Assembly: GCF_005405165.1 (NCBI RefSeq)
Contig: NZ_BJDN01000001.1
Span: 62,001-126,000 of the forward strand
DNA: 64,000 nucleotides
Direction: 5' to 3'
DNA from: Loigolactobacillus binensis
GTDB lineage: Bacteria; Bacillota; Bacilli; Lactobacillales; Lactobacillaceae
The first letter of the stretch is position 1. Each line of letters starts with the position of its first letter. The translations under genes and the position numbers were made by a program. Positions 7,175 through 15,403 of this stretch are shown here, one piece after another. Below the pieces are notes generated by a model. It did no database searches and was not told where the DNA came from. It was given only the letters and a program-made list of their open reading frames with translations.

Positions 7175-7555
7175 TTATTTGGCCGGATTATCCTTAAGGC
7201 CATCAGCCGTAGTAAAATCGATCAAACCAAGATTATTGTCGATCAGACCGCCGTCACCAGAAAGGCTTAAGGTATTCAGATTAGGGTTTAAGTGGACCAC
7301 CATATTTTCGTCTAAACTGTCCATGGAATAACCTTTGACCAGTAAATCACCTAGATTACTGGTGATCGTCTGATCGTAACCAGCAGTTGACATCGTTGCC
7401 GCAATAATGTTGATCGAAAATTGAACCTGCATGTGGATCATTGCGTGCTGCGAATACGGGCCAACCCCATCTTCAAAAGTTAACAATAATTTTTTGTCGG
7501 CTGCTAAGTGGGGGTTGAGCTTAGCAATCGCGGCATCATCAAAACGAATTTTCAT
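7175..7555 (-). CDS. HesB/YqkB-like iron-sulfur cluster biosynthesis family protein
   Basis: A 126-residue protein resembling the small 'iron-sulfur cluster biosynthesis family' (HesB-like fold) proteins of lactobacilli. Visible features are KIRFDDAAIAKLNPH at the start, LLTFEDGVGPYSQ in the middle and NPNLNTLSLSGDGGLIDNNLGLIDF near the end. The A-type carrier cysteines are absent, so an Fe-S role is by homology only. The frame opens at a GTG (7564), but GAGG at 7-8 bases spacing favours ATG 7555. Confidence 0.7.
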   Translation of the reverse strand: MKIRFDDAAIAKLNPHLAADKKLLLTFEDGVGPYSQHAMIHMQVQFSINIIAATMSTAGYDQTITSNLGDLLVKGYSMDSLDENMVVHLNPNLNTLSLSGDGGLIDNNLGLIDFTTADGLKDNPAK

Positions 7556-7630
7556 TCGACGCACCTCGCTTATAATAGATACAGGTTCAGTATATGGTCT
7601 TTGTGCGCAGTTGACAATTTATTTGGCCAC

Positions 7631-7672
7631 AAAAAGGCTACTGCCAGGGGTGTTATCTGCAGTAGCCTTTTC
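7631..7672 (-). terminator. Terminator of the fatty-acid-type operon
   Basis: AAAAAGGCTACTGC / GCAGTAGCCTTTT hairpin just after the decarboxylase-family stop; symmetrical, so it can work in both directions. Confidence 0.8.
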
Positions 7673-7678
7673 TAGTGC

Positions 7679-8524
7679 TTAAATAATAAAAGTAGTAGCG
7701 TGTGGATTGACGATACCGCGATCGTAACGGCCAGTGACTAAGTAAGGCATTACTTTATCAGCGTCAGCGTCTTCTAATTTGATCGTGTTGTGCATCACTG
7801 AGGAAGCCACATGATACCAGGCAGCTCCTAGCGGTTGAACGACCTTCAATTCACCGTAAGGATCATCTTCAGAAGAGGCAACTTTGATACTTAAGCGACC
7901 TGGTTCTAAGCGGTCGGTGATGGCAGATTGTTGCGTGCTGACCAGTTGAGCATCGTGGAAGGTGTTGGTGCCATCTTCGGCTTGATCCATTTGGTATTTA
8001 TAAAAGAGGCTAGCCTGCTCAACTTGGCTGTTTAGTTTCATTTGACTAAACACTTGCTGGGCCGTTTTCGGATCATTCGGCGTACCTGCAGTCCAAGTGA
8101 CCTCCAGTAAACGCACGCCATGCCGTTCAACGAAGGCAGTGGCCTGTTGATCATTGCGGCGAATTTCCATACGATCGGCCATTTTCTTGGGAATCCCGGC
8201 ACCTTCACGGCCGGAAATAATGCCACTTTCGGCACCAGGGCCATGTAACATTAAATTAAATGGATAGGCGCCGACGACTTTATCCCGGTAATTGGCTAAC
8301 ACATAGAGAACGGCTTCTAAATAGGGGCCGCCGAAGCTTGGTTTACCCATTTGGACAATGTAGCCGCAAACCATTGGTGCTACTAATTTTAGTGGTGGCG
8401 GTAATAATTTGGCTAAAACTTCGGCCGGGGCAGCGTATGCGAACATGATTCCTTCTTGGTCATCTAGGCGCGGCCGAACTAAGAATTGTTTCATTTCACT
8501 AGGATCAATAAGAAAACTACTCAT
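7679..8524 (-). CDS. Acetoacetate decarboxylase-family protein (CLA-DC-like)
   Basis: A 281-residue member of the acetoacetate decarboxylase fold. The GREGAGIPKKMADRM segment carries the adjacent lysines (K113, K114) matching the Schiff-base Lys115/Lys116 pair of clostridial enzyme. The N-terminal LPPPLKLVAPMVCGYIVQM segment is also typical. In Lactiplantibacillus plantarum a protein of this family (CLA-DC) isomerises oxo-fatty-acid double bonds rather than decarboxylating, and is encoded beside an SDR (CLA-DH). Here it is the last of three same-strand genes, 25 bases after an SDR, so an oxo-fatty-acid or enone isomerase role is plausible. Simple acetoacetate decarboxylation is the alternative. 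Ribosome site AAGGAGGG. Confidence 0.82.
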   Translation of the reverse strand: MSSFLIDPSEMKQFLVRPRLDDQEGIMFAYAAPAEVLAKLLPPPLKLVAPMVCGYIVQMGKPSFGGPYLEAVLYVLANYRDKVVGAYPFNLMLHGPGAESGIISGREGAGIPKKMADRMEIRRNDQQATAFVERHGVRLLEVTWTAGTPNDPKTAQQVFSQMKLNSQVEQASLFYKYQMDQAEDGTNTFHDAQLVSTQQSAITDRLEPGRLSIKVASSEDDPYGELKVVQPLGAAWYHVASSVMHNTIKLEDADADKVMPYLVTGRYDRGIVNPHATTFII

Positions 8525-8549
8525 TGTAGTAACCCTCCTTTTGGTAATG

Positions 8550-9410
8550 CTACATTAAACCATCCATAACTGAAACATCAGGTTTGTCACCGTTGACGAT
8601 CCGTTTGACCCGATCGCCGATCAAGGTATTGAAAACTGGGTGGGTCAGAATGTAGAATTCATCATCTTCAATTGCTTGGAAAACGGTTAAGGCGATCGAA
8701 TCGATCGGCATTCCAGTCTCGATCACGTACTTAGCCATTTGTTGCCCCGCCTTAAAGGTTGGGCTTTGATAATAAGGATCATCTGGGGCTTGGTAGCGTT
8801 CAGGCCGTCGATCTTCAGTGTGATACAGATCAGTTTGAACAAAGCCAGGACACATAACTGATAAGTTAATGTTAGCGCCGGCCCGCTGTAAGTCGTAAGC
8901 CGTAGCTTCAGTTAAACCAACGCTGGCAAACTTACTTGCATGGTAGGCGGGCATTCCGGGGGTGTCGATCAAACCAGCGATCGAAGCAACGTTAACAATG
9001 TGGCAAGGTGTTTTTTGTTTGAGCATGATCGGGATCACACGTTGCATCGCGTAAACTTGGCTCATCAAATTAACGTGCATGATCCATTCCCAATCACGGG
9101 AAGGTATCTGCCATACCGTGCCGGCAAGGGCAATGCCAGCGTCGTTGATCAGTAAGTCGATTTGACCAAAGCGAGCCATAGCAGCCTTGACCATTTTGTC
9201 GACGTCTTCTTCCAAAGAAACATCGGCGACAATACTTTCTACTTGGGCACCGAGGTCCGCCACTTGCTGTACCGAGCGTTTTAAGGCAGGTTCATCAATA
9301 TCGGCTAAAACTAATTTCATTCCGCGCCGGGCAGCTTCTTGTGCTAGTTCAGCACCAAAGCCATGTGCGGCACCTGTAATTAAGGCAACGCGATTTTTAA
9401 AGTCTTTCAT
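8550..9410 (-). CDS. SDR-family NAD(P)-dependent dehydrogenase (CLA-DH-like)
   Basis: A 286-residue classical short-chain dehydrogenase. Motifs: TGAAHGFG cofactor loop (13-20), LADID after strand 2 (NAD-type acidic residue), LLINDAG in place of NNAG (about 87-93), the serine in NVASIAG and the catalytic YHASK. The long C-terminal part with CPGFVQTDLYHTEDRRPERY and a terminal DRVKRIV segment is characteristic of the larger SDRs that oxidise hydroxy fatty acids (CLA-DH type, also about 286 residues). Middle gene of the operon: 51 bases after the flavin oxidoreductase, 25 before the decarboxylase-family gene. Confidence 0.85.
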   Translation of the reverse strand: MKDFKNRVALITGAAHGFGAELAQEAARRGMKLVLADIDEPALKRSVQQVADLGAQVESIVADVSLEEDVDKMVKAAMARFGQIDLLINDAGIALAGTVWQIPSRDWEWIMHVNLMSQVYAMQRVIPIMLKQKTPCHIVNVASIAGLIDTPGMPAYHASKFASVGLTEATAYDLQRAGANINLSVMCPGFVQTDLYHTEDRRPERYQAPDDPYYQSPTFKAGQQMAKYVIETGMPIDSIALTVFQAIEDDEFYILTHPVFNTLIGDRVKRIVNGDKPDVSVMDGLM

Positions 9411-9461
9411 TAGTAATACCTCCTAAATACTAAGGTAAAGTTCTACAAGTATGGTTAGTGC

Positions 9462-11411
9462 TTAATCATTATCAAAAACGTAAGCTTTGGTGTAGCCATC
9501 GCGCATTGCTTCAGCGATGCGTCCACCAACCTGCGCATCGCCAATGATCTTAGTTGCTGCAAAGGCGGCGCTAAATGGTGCGCTAATGCTAGTGTTAGGA
9601 GTGACCCCTAAGGCTAGGATCACGGTATCAGCAGCAACATCGGCCATGCCATGATTAATCATATCGAGTACTTTAACTCCATGCTCGCCGGCACCGATCA
9701 AACGTTTGCCCGTTAAAATCGTTGGCTGATATTTATTTAAACGTTGCATTAAATCAATGAGGATCGTTGGATTGACACCGGTACCAACTTTGGCCAACAT
9801 TTCAATGATTGTGACGTCATGACCTTCACCAGCTAATTTTTCGGCGGTTTCTAGGCCAGTCATGCTACCACCGATAATAGCTACCTTACCAGTGACTTTA
9901 GCTTGACCACTGAGATAAGCTTCGGCGGTGATCACATTTTTACCCCCCATACCAGGTAATTGGGGGATGATCGGTTTAGCACCACTAGCAACGAAAACAC
10001 CCGCCGGTTGTAAGGCTTGAATTTTTTCAACGGTGGCTTTTTCATTGAGGTGGATCGTAATGTTTTTGTTAGCTTCTACTTGATTAGTCAACTGCTGGTT
10101 GAGCAAGGTCAACTTATCTTTTAATGGTGGTTTATCGGCGATATTTAAAGTGCCCCCAAGAACCTTATCTTGTTCAAATAAAGCGACTTTAAAATCACGT
10201 TCGGCTAGGGTTCTAGCGGCGGTCATACCACCAGGGCCACCACCAATAACCGCAACAGTACGCTGTTGACCATTACGATTTAAAGCAGCAAATTCACGTT
10301 CCCGACCTAACCGTGGATTGACTGCACAAATAATGTGTTTGCCGGCTTGCATTGCCTCGAAGCAGATTAGGCAACCAATACAAGTAGTGATCTGATCGCT
10401 TTGACCAGCGGCGGCTTTGCGTGTCCAATCTGGATCACATAAGTTAGCGCGGGCCACACCAATATAATCACAAACGTCTTCATTTAATAGTTGTTCAGCG
10501 ACTTCTGGTGTTTTGATATTGTTAACTGCGATCACCGGAATACTGACGTTGGCTTTGATTGCTTTTGCCAACCCTTTTTTCCACGCCTGGGCGTATGAGC
10601 CAGGTTCAATGATCGTTGGTGCGCTTTCATAGATCCCACTGGAAACGTTGATCGCGTCGATACCATAGCTTTCTAAAGTACGCGCAATTTTAACGCTGTC
10701 GGCGATTTTCAAGCCACCGGCCACAAATTCATCTGCACTGATCCGAACACTAATAGGGAAGTCAGCGCCACACATGTATTTGATCCCAGCAATTATTTCT
10801 TGGAGGAAGCGTAGTCGATTGTGGAAGCTGCCACCGTAACGGTCGGTCCGTTGATTGGAATAAGGCGACAGAAACTCATTGATCAAATAACCATGGGCGG
10901 CGTGAATTTCGACGCCATCGATCCCAGCAGTTTTGGCGATCACGGCACCTTTGATAAAGGCTTTGACCAACGCTTGTACTTCTTCCGTTGACAAAGCGCG
11001 TGGAACTTCCTTGACCGTTTTATCCGCAATGGCGGACGGACCAACGATCTGCGTGCCATTTAGTAATTGCGAGGTTGTTTCGCGACCGGGATGATGTAAC
11101 TGAACAAAAATTTTAGTGTCGTATTTATGAACGGCATCGGCCAGGCGTTGCAGTTGGGGGATCTGCTTAGGATCAGTGACGGCTAATTGTTTAAATGTAG
11201 CGACCCCAGTTTTATCGTCGATACGGGTGACTTCAGTAATGATCAAACCAACACCGCCTCGGGCACGCTCAGCGTAATAACGAATGATGTCATCACTGGC
11301 TTCACCATTGGTACGTGCTAATGAAACGCCCATTGCCGGCATTACCACGTGATTTTTCAACGGTAATTTACCGATTTGTCCAGGTTGGAAGAGTTTCGGA
11401 AATGCAGTCAT
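9462..11411 (-). CDS. Fe-S flavin NADH:enone reductase (2,4-dienoyl-CoA reductase/BaiCD type)
   Basis: A 649-residue fusion: N-terminal Old Yellow Enzyme TIM barrel binding FMN (KLPLKNHVVMPAMG, VQLHHPGRET, VEIHAAHGYLINEFLSPYSN at about 168-187), a 4Fe-4S site (C344, C347, C350, C362) and a C-terminal FAD/NADH domain (AVIGGGPGGMTAAR at about 387-400; VAIIGGSMTGLETAEKL). This architecture reduces activated C=C bonds in unsaturated acyl-CoA, bile acid or enoate substrates. First gene of the operon. The frame extends to 11444, but AAGGAGG at 8-base spacing fixes ATG 11411. With the SDR and decarboxylase-family genes it could saturate an oxo-fatty acid. Confidence 0.85.
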   Translation of the reverse strand: MTAFPKLFQPGQIGKLPLKNHVVMPAMGVSLARTNGEASDDIIRYYAERARGGVGLIITEVTRIDDKTGVATFKQLAVTDPKQIPQLQRLADAVHKYDTKIFVQLHHPGRETTSQLLNGTQIVGPSAIADKTVKEVPRALSTEEVQALVKAFIKGAVIAKTAGIDGVEIHAAHGYLINEFLSPYSNQRTDRYGGSFHNRLRFLQEIIAGIKYMCGADFPISVRISADEFVAGGLKIADSVKIARTLESYGIDAINVSSGIYESAPTIIEPGSYAQAWKKGLAKAIKANVSIPVIAVNNIKTPEVAEQLLNEDVCDYIGVARANLCDPDWTRKAAAGQSDQITTCIGCLICFEAMQAGKHIICAVNPRLGREREFAALNRNGQQRTVAVIGGGPGGMTAARTLAERDFKVALFEQDKVLGGTLNIADKPPLKDKLTLLNQQLTNQVEANKNITIHLNEKATVEKIQALQPAGVFVASGAKPIIPQLPGMGGKNVITAEAYLSGQAKVTGKVAIIGGSMTGLETAEKLAGEGHDVTIIEMLAKVGTGVNPTILIDLMQRLNKYQPTILTGKRLIGAGEHGVKVLDMINHGMADVAADTVILALGVTPNTSISAPFSAAFAATKIIGDAQVGGRIAEAMRDGYTKAYVFDND

Positions 11412-11453
11412 CAAGAAAACCTCCTTATTTTGTGAAAAAATCAACTTGATTAC

Positions 11454-11503
11454 GTTATAATATCTGAATACGTCTTCACAATAGCACAGCTTATTGTTAT
11501 GCT
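11454..11503. promoter_or_regulatory. Divergent promoters with overlapping -35 elements
   Basis: Plus strand: TTCACA (11475-11480), 17 bases, TATGCT (11498-11503), reading toward the PucR-type gene. Minus strand: TTGTGA (complement of 11476-11481), 16 bases, TATAAC (complement of 11454-11459), reading toward the operon. The two -35 boxes share five base pairs, so polymerase can occupy only one at a time. Confidence 0.45.
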
Positions 11504-11583
11504 TAAGGTACAGTTAGTCTAGTTTTTAGGAGCGAAACTGTGCAAACTGCCTAGGCTGTTAGGGCGACAAGGAGTATCCAAAT

Positions 11584-13086
11584 ATGAAATATAGCGAATT
11601 ATTACACAAACTAGCGCAAAAATTTATTTTAACCGCAATTCAAATTCGGCAAGACGATGATATCAACGCAATTCAAATTGGTATAGGCAAGCAACCGCAT
11701 ACACTATATATTGAACAAGCAGCTACCGGGCCGTTAAAATTATTAAATTACATCACGCAGCAAACTAATGAAGCAGTGGTCCGTTGTCCTTGTGCGGCAC
11801 AATCGGAAGTGAGTTTAAGTAATCAGGCGCTGATCGCCTTGTTTAATTATGCCAACGAACTATTGGCGGTTGAACGGCAACAAGAAGTGCAATTTGAACA
11901 TATTTTACAGCGCAGTTTGGGCCATGATTACCAGGACGTGATCGATTATGCGGCGCAACAGCTTAATAATACTTTAATGATCATTGACGATAATTATCGT
12001 GTGTTAGCCTATTCCCACACTTTTCCATTTCCTGATCCATTATGGCAGCAGAATATTGATCAAGGTTATTCACGGATCGACTTTATTCGGGGCATTCAAA
12101 AAATGTTGGCGCAAACCACAACCTCAGCACAGGCAAGCTATCGGTTTCCTTGTCCTGCATCGCAGTATCAGCGCTTAGTGGCGCGGCTGTATTTTCAACA
12201 TGATCTAGTAGGCTTCATCGTCATGTTTGATGATCAACAGCCTTTTTCTGCCGCGCAACGGCAATTACTACCACGAGTGGGGCAGGTTTTAAGTAACTTG
12301 TTAGGTCATGCCGCAGCGTTTAAAGATTATCAGGTGTCGGTAAAGGCACAATTACTTAATGATCTACTGGAAGGGATCAACGTTAATGCCGTTAAAGTGA
12401 ATACACAAGTGATCGGCTATACGGTTCCCCGGAGCATGTGTTTAGTGGTGCTCAGTGCTAAAACTGAATTGACGCAACTGTGTCAAAAAGTACGGACAGC
12501 GTTTCCGGAGGCATTGGTCGTGGTTTATCAAGAACGGGTAGTGGCGTTGTTGCCCGGCGCTTTGACGGCATTAAAAAAGATCACTTGGGCTAAGCTGCAA
12601 CAACAATTACAGTGCCAAATGATCATTTCAAATTGTTATAATGATTTTTTTGCAACGAAGGCACAATACGTGATTGCGCGGCATGCCGAAAAGTTAAGTT
12701 TACAGCTGCAGGACCACGCACAAGTACTTTTCTGTCGTGATTATTATTTTGCTATTATGTTGGATCGCATCAAGCAACGCGATGTATTGACGGCCTTCAT
12801 CGATCCCGGGGTGCAACAATTGCGAGAATATGACTTAGCGAATCAAACCGAGTTGGTAGCAACACTGGCACAGTATATCAGCTGTGGTGGCAAGCAAACG
12901 ATGACGGCAGAGCGCCTATTTATCCACCGCAATACCTTGCTGAATCGACTACACAAAATCGGTTATTTAACCGGCTTAGACCTTAAGGATAGTCAAATGT
13001 GGTTCCAATTAGAATGTAGCCTACAAATGCAGAATCTATTGACTAGCTTTAGTGGCGGAAGCAAGCAAAAAAGCCTAGTGCACTAG
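11584..13086 (+). CDS. PucR/CdaR-type transcriptional regulator
   Basis: A 500-residue regulator. The C-terminus is a PucR-type helix-turn-helix (LVATLAQYISCGGKQTMTAERLFIHRNTLLNRLHKI at about 420-460). Ahead of it lie a GGDEF-like/CdaR connector and an N-terminal sensor region rich in Gln/Asn. Regulators of this type usually control an adjacent catabolic operon in response to its substrate. It is divergent from the flavin oxidoreductase-SDR-decarboxylase operon with a shared 172-base promoter region, so it is probably its specific regulator (inference). Ribosome site AAGGAG, ATG 11584. Its last codons lie inside a palindromic terminator. Confidence 0.85.
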   Translation: MKYSELLHKLAQKFILTAIQIRQDDDINAIQIGIGKQPHTLYIEQAATGPLKLLNYITQQTNEAVVRCPCAAQSEVSLSNQALIALFNYANELLAVERQQEVQFEHILQRSLGHDYQDVIDYAAQQLNNTLMIIDDNYRVLAYSHTFPFPDPLWQQNIDQGYSRIDFIRGIQKMLAQTTTSAQASYRFPCPASQYQRLVARLYFQHDLVGFIVMFDDQQPFSAAQRQLLPRVGQVLSNLLGHAAAFKDYQVSVKAQLLNDLLEGINVNAVKVNTQVIGYTVPRSMCLVVLSAKTELTQLCQKVRTAFPEALVVVYQERVVALLPGALTALKKITWAKLQQQLQCQMIISNCYNDFFATKAQYVIARHAEKLSLQLQDHAQVLFCRDYYFAIMLDRIKQRDVLTAFIDPGVQQLREYDLANQTELVATLAQYISCGGKQTMTAERLFIHRNTLLNRLHKIGYLTGLDLKDSQMWFQLECSLQMQNLLTSFSGGSKQKSLVH

Positions 13087-13094
13087 GCTTTTTT
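13067..13094. terminator. Palindromic terminator embedded in two coding ends
   Basis: AAAAAAGCCTAGTG-CACTAGGCTTTTTT is a perfect 28-bp palindrome. It spans the stop codons of both convergent genes (PucR-type, ending 13086; RibD-like, ending 13083), so the terminator encodes the last residues of both proteins. Confidence 0.85.
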
Positions 13095-13613
13095 ACGTTC
13101 ATAAGTGACCATGACGCCGGGGCCGAAAACCGTGGTTGATTTCAGTTGCAATAGTAATGGCACCTTAAGTTGGCTAAAAAGGGGAACGCCCTGGCCTAAA
13201 ATAACCGGCGCCGTAAACAGTTGGTATTCGTCGATCAAGTCGGCGGCGATCAGTGGCTGAATCACGGCACTTCCACCAAAGATCCAGATCGCTTGACCAG
13301 TTTGTTGGCGTAAATGGCGGACTAACTCAACAACATCGCCGCTAATAAAATGGCGTTTAGGTACAGGAGTCATTTTTTGATGCGTTAGCACATAAATTTC
13401 TTTTTCTGCGTAAGGGAATTCAGCACTGATGGTCAGTGCAGTGTGGTAGGAAGTAGCCCCCATGATGATCGTATCAATGCCGGCCATGAATTGCTCAAAG
13501 CCCCAATCAAGATCAAAGCCGACGGTTTGGTCGATCCAATCAACACTACCGTTATTATCCGCAATATAGCCGTCGATGGTGGTGGCCAGTTGAAGAATCA
13601 CTTTTTTAGTCAT
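13083..13613 (-). CDS. Dihydrofolate reductase-family (RibD C-terminal domain) protein
   Basis: A 176-residue reductase of the RibD_C/DHFR-like fold: VILQLATTIDGYIADNNGSVDWI at the start (cofactor/substrate pocket), IIMGATSYHTAL (about 55-66), and WIFGGSAVIQPLIAADLIDEYQLFTAPVILGQGVPLF near the C-terminus. These stand-alone proteins bind NADPH; their substrates are largely unknown and most are not true DHFRs. The frame opens upstream (13664), but GGGGGAAG supports ATG 13613. Tail-to-tail with the PucR-type gene. Confidence 0.82.
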   Translation of the reverse strand: MTKKVILQLATTIDGYIADNNGSVDWIDQTVGFDLDWGFEQFMAGIDTIIMGATSYHTALTISAEFPYAEKEIYVLTHQKMTPVPKRHFISGDVVELVRHLRQQTGQAIWIFGGSAVIQPLIAADLIDEYQLFTAPVILGQGVPLFSQLKVPLLLQLKSTTVFGPGVMVTYERKKA

Positions 13614-13687
13614 TTGCTTCCCCCTTATGTTGAAAGTGCTGGAAAATGAAAAGCGATCTGCCACCGAGGTAGATCGCTTCGTATTGC

Positions 13688-15061
13688 TTATTTTTCCGTT
13701 GCGTTGATAACTAAGTGTTCGTTAACAAACGTCGTCAAACCTAAGTCGCTTAATTCCCGACCGTAGCCGGAATTTTTGACCCCGCCAAATGGTAATTCTG
13801 GCAAGGATAACCAACTAGAATTAACGAAGGACATGCCAGTTTCGATTTGTTCCGCCACCTGTGCAGCGTGTTCAGGATCTTTCGAGAAGACCGAACCGCC
13901 TAATCCGTAGCTAGAATCATTGGCCAAAGCGATCGCTTCTTCTTCCGTTTCGACTTTATAAACCGCCGCTACTGGGCCGAACATTTCTTCATTAAAAATC
14001 GGGTTATCTTTGGAAATATCAGTTAAGATCGTTGGTGGGAAGAATTGGCCGGGTAGATCGACTGGCTGATTGCCGTAATAAACTTTAGCACCGGCCGCAA
14101 CTGCTTTGTTGACTTGACCAACTAATTTTTCTTTAGCACTCTTCGAAGAGAGCGGGGCTAAAGTAGTATCCGCTTTTAGCGGATCGCCAGGTTTAGCTGC
14201 CGCAAAGCCGGCCTTCAAGTTTTCCAAAAATTCATCGTAGCGATCGGCTAGTACAATGAACCGCTTGGAGGACGTGCAAACTTGCCCAGCATTATACAGT
14301 CTTGCCTGTGGTGAGACTTCTTTGACTAAATCAAAATCAGCGTCATCTAAAATAATAAAGGCATCGTTGCCGCCAAGTTCCATCGATGATTTTTTCAAAT
14401 ATTTACCAGCAGTTTCCGCCACGGAACTGCCACCACGTTCAGAGCCCGTTAAGGCAACCCCCGTTACACGGGAGTCAGCGATGGCCTGCGCTACTTGTGC
14501 GTAGTTGACAAATAGGTTTTTAAAGCTACCTACTGGTGCGCCTGCTTTTTGAACTAAGCGATCAAAAGCATCTGCTGAACCAGGTGTATTAGAAGCATGT
14601 TTAAGAATCATAGGATTACCGACCATAAAGTTAGGTGCGAAGACCCGAACGATCTGGTAAAGTGGAAAATTCCAAGGTTCAACCGCGAAAATAACGCCGG
14701 TTGCTTGTTTAGCATAATAAGCTTTGCCAGCCGCGGTTTTTAGGGGAACTGGTTTAAGCAGTTCCGCCGCATTATCGGCATAATAGTCGACGATATTGGC
14801 ACATAAGTCAACTTCGCCTTCAGCTTCACTGAGCAATTTGCCCATTTCTTGGGTCATGATCGTTGATAGTTCTTGTTTTTCCGCCCGTAACAAGTCAGCA
14901 ACTTTCTTCAAGTAAGGTGCCCGCGACGCTACCGAATCGTTGCGCCATTGATGATATAATTTATCGCCAGCAGCCAGCGCTTGTTCGAGTTCTGCGTCAG
15001 TTGCGTTAGGGTATGTCTTAAGTACTTCATTGGTATAAGGATTAATTGATTGATATGCCAT
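13688..15061 (-). CDS. NAD(P)-dependent succinate-semialdehyde/aldehyde dehydrogenase, copy A
   Basis: A 457-residue aldehyde dehydrogenase. Visible are the cofactor segment EPWNFPLYQIVR, the general-base motif SMELGGNDAF (Glu about 228) and the catalytic cysteine in NAGQVCTSSKRF (Cys about 262). The opening MAYQSINPYTNE and overall length fit the SSADH (GabD/YneI-like) group annotated in lactobacilli, but the aldehyde substrate is not determinable. Very similar along its whole length to the next upstream gene, so a tandem duplication. It has its own promoter and GGGAGG ribosome site. Confidence 0.87.
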   Translation of the reverse strand: MAYQSINPYTNEVLKTYPNATDAELEQALAAGDKLYHQWRNDSVASRAPYLKKVADLLRAEKQELSTIMTQEMGKLLSEAEGEVDLCANIVDYYADNAAELLKPVPLKTAAGKAYYAKQATGVIFAVEPWNFPLYQIVRVFAPNFMVGNPMILKHASNTPGSADAFDRLVQKAGAPVGSFKNLFVNYAQVAQAIADSRVTGVALTGSERGGSSVAETAGKYLKKSSMELGGNDAFIILDDADFDLVKEVSPQARLYNAGQVCTSSKRFIVLADRYDEFLENLKAGFAAAKPGDPLKADTTLAPLSSKSAKEKLVGQVNKAVAAGAKVYYGNQPVDLPGQFFPPTILTDISKDNPIFNEEMFGPVAAVYKVETEEEAIALANDSSYGLGGSVFSKDPEHAAQVAEQIETGMSFVNSSWLSLPELPFGGVKNSGYGRELSDLGLTTFVNEHLVINATEK

Positions 15062-15089
15062 TGTGTAACCTCCCTTTCATGTAGTTTCG

Positions 15090-15118
15090 ATTATAGCGGT
15101 TACAGAAAACGGATTCAA
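15090..15118 (-). promoter_or_regulatory. Promoter of aldehyde dehydrogenase copy A
   Basis: On the minus strand TTGAAT, 17 bases, TATAAT; predicted start about 22 bases before the ATG. The rest of the 341-base gap up to 15403 holds a terminator and otherwise nothing I can name. Confidence 0.75.
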
Positions 15119-15280
15119 GCATTTTGATCAATTTATTTTTAATGGTATAGTGTTCTAATTCACATATAAACGCTAACTAATTAAAGCTATTTTTAAAAGC
15201 TGGGCTAAATTGGTCTATTGCTGCGAATGGTATTTTTTATCATCAATAACCGTCTTGTGAGTCGCTAATCATGCTAACTA

Positions 15281-15317
15281 AAAAAAACGCGACTTAAATG
15301 GGTAAGCCGCGTTTTTT
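15281..15317 (-). terminator. Terminator after aldehyde dehydrogenase copy B
   Basis: AAAAAACGCG / CGCGTTTTTT hairpin about 90 bases past the stop of copy B; T-runs on both strands. Confidence 0.7.
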
Positions 15318-15403
15318 CAGTTAATTTTTAATAGGGTAGCGCTGAAGTAATCGAAAAAACACTTGAAAATGGTCTAGCCCTGCTAATAAAGTTCCGCAGC
15401 AGG

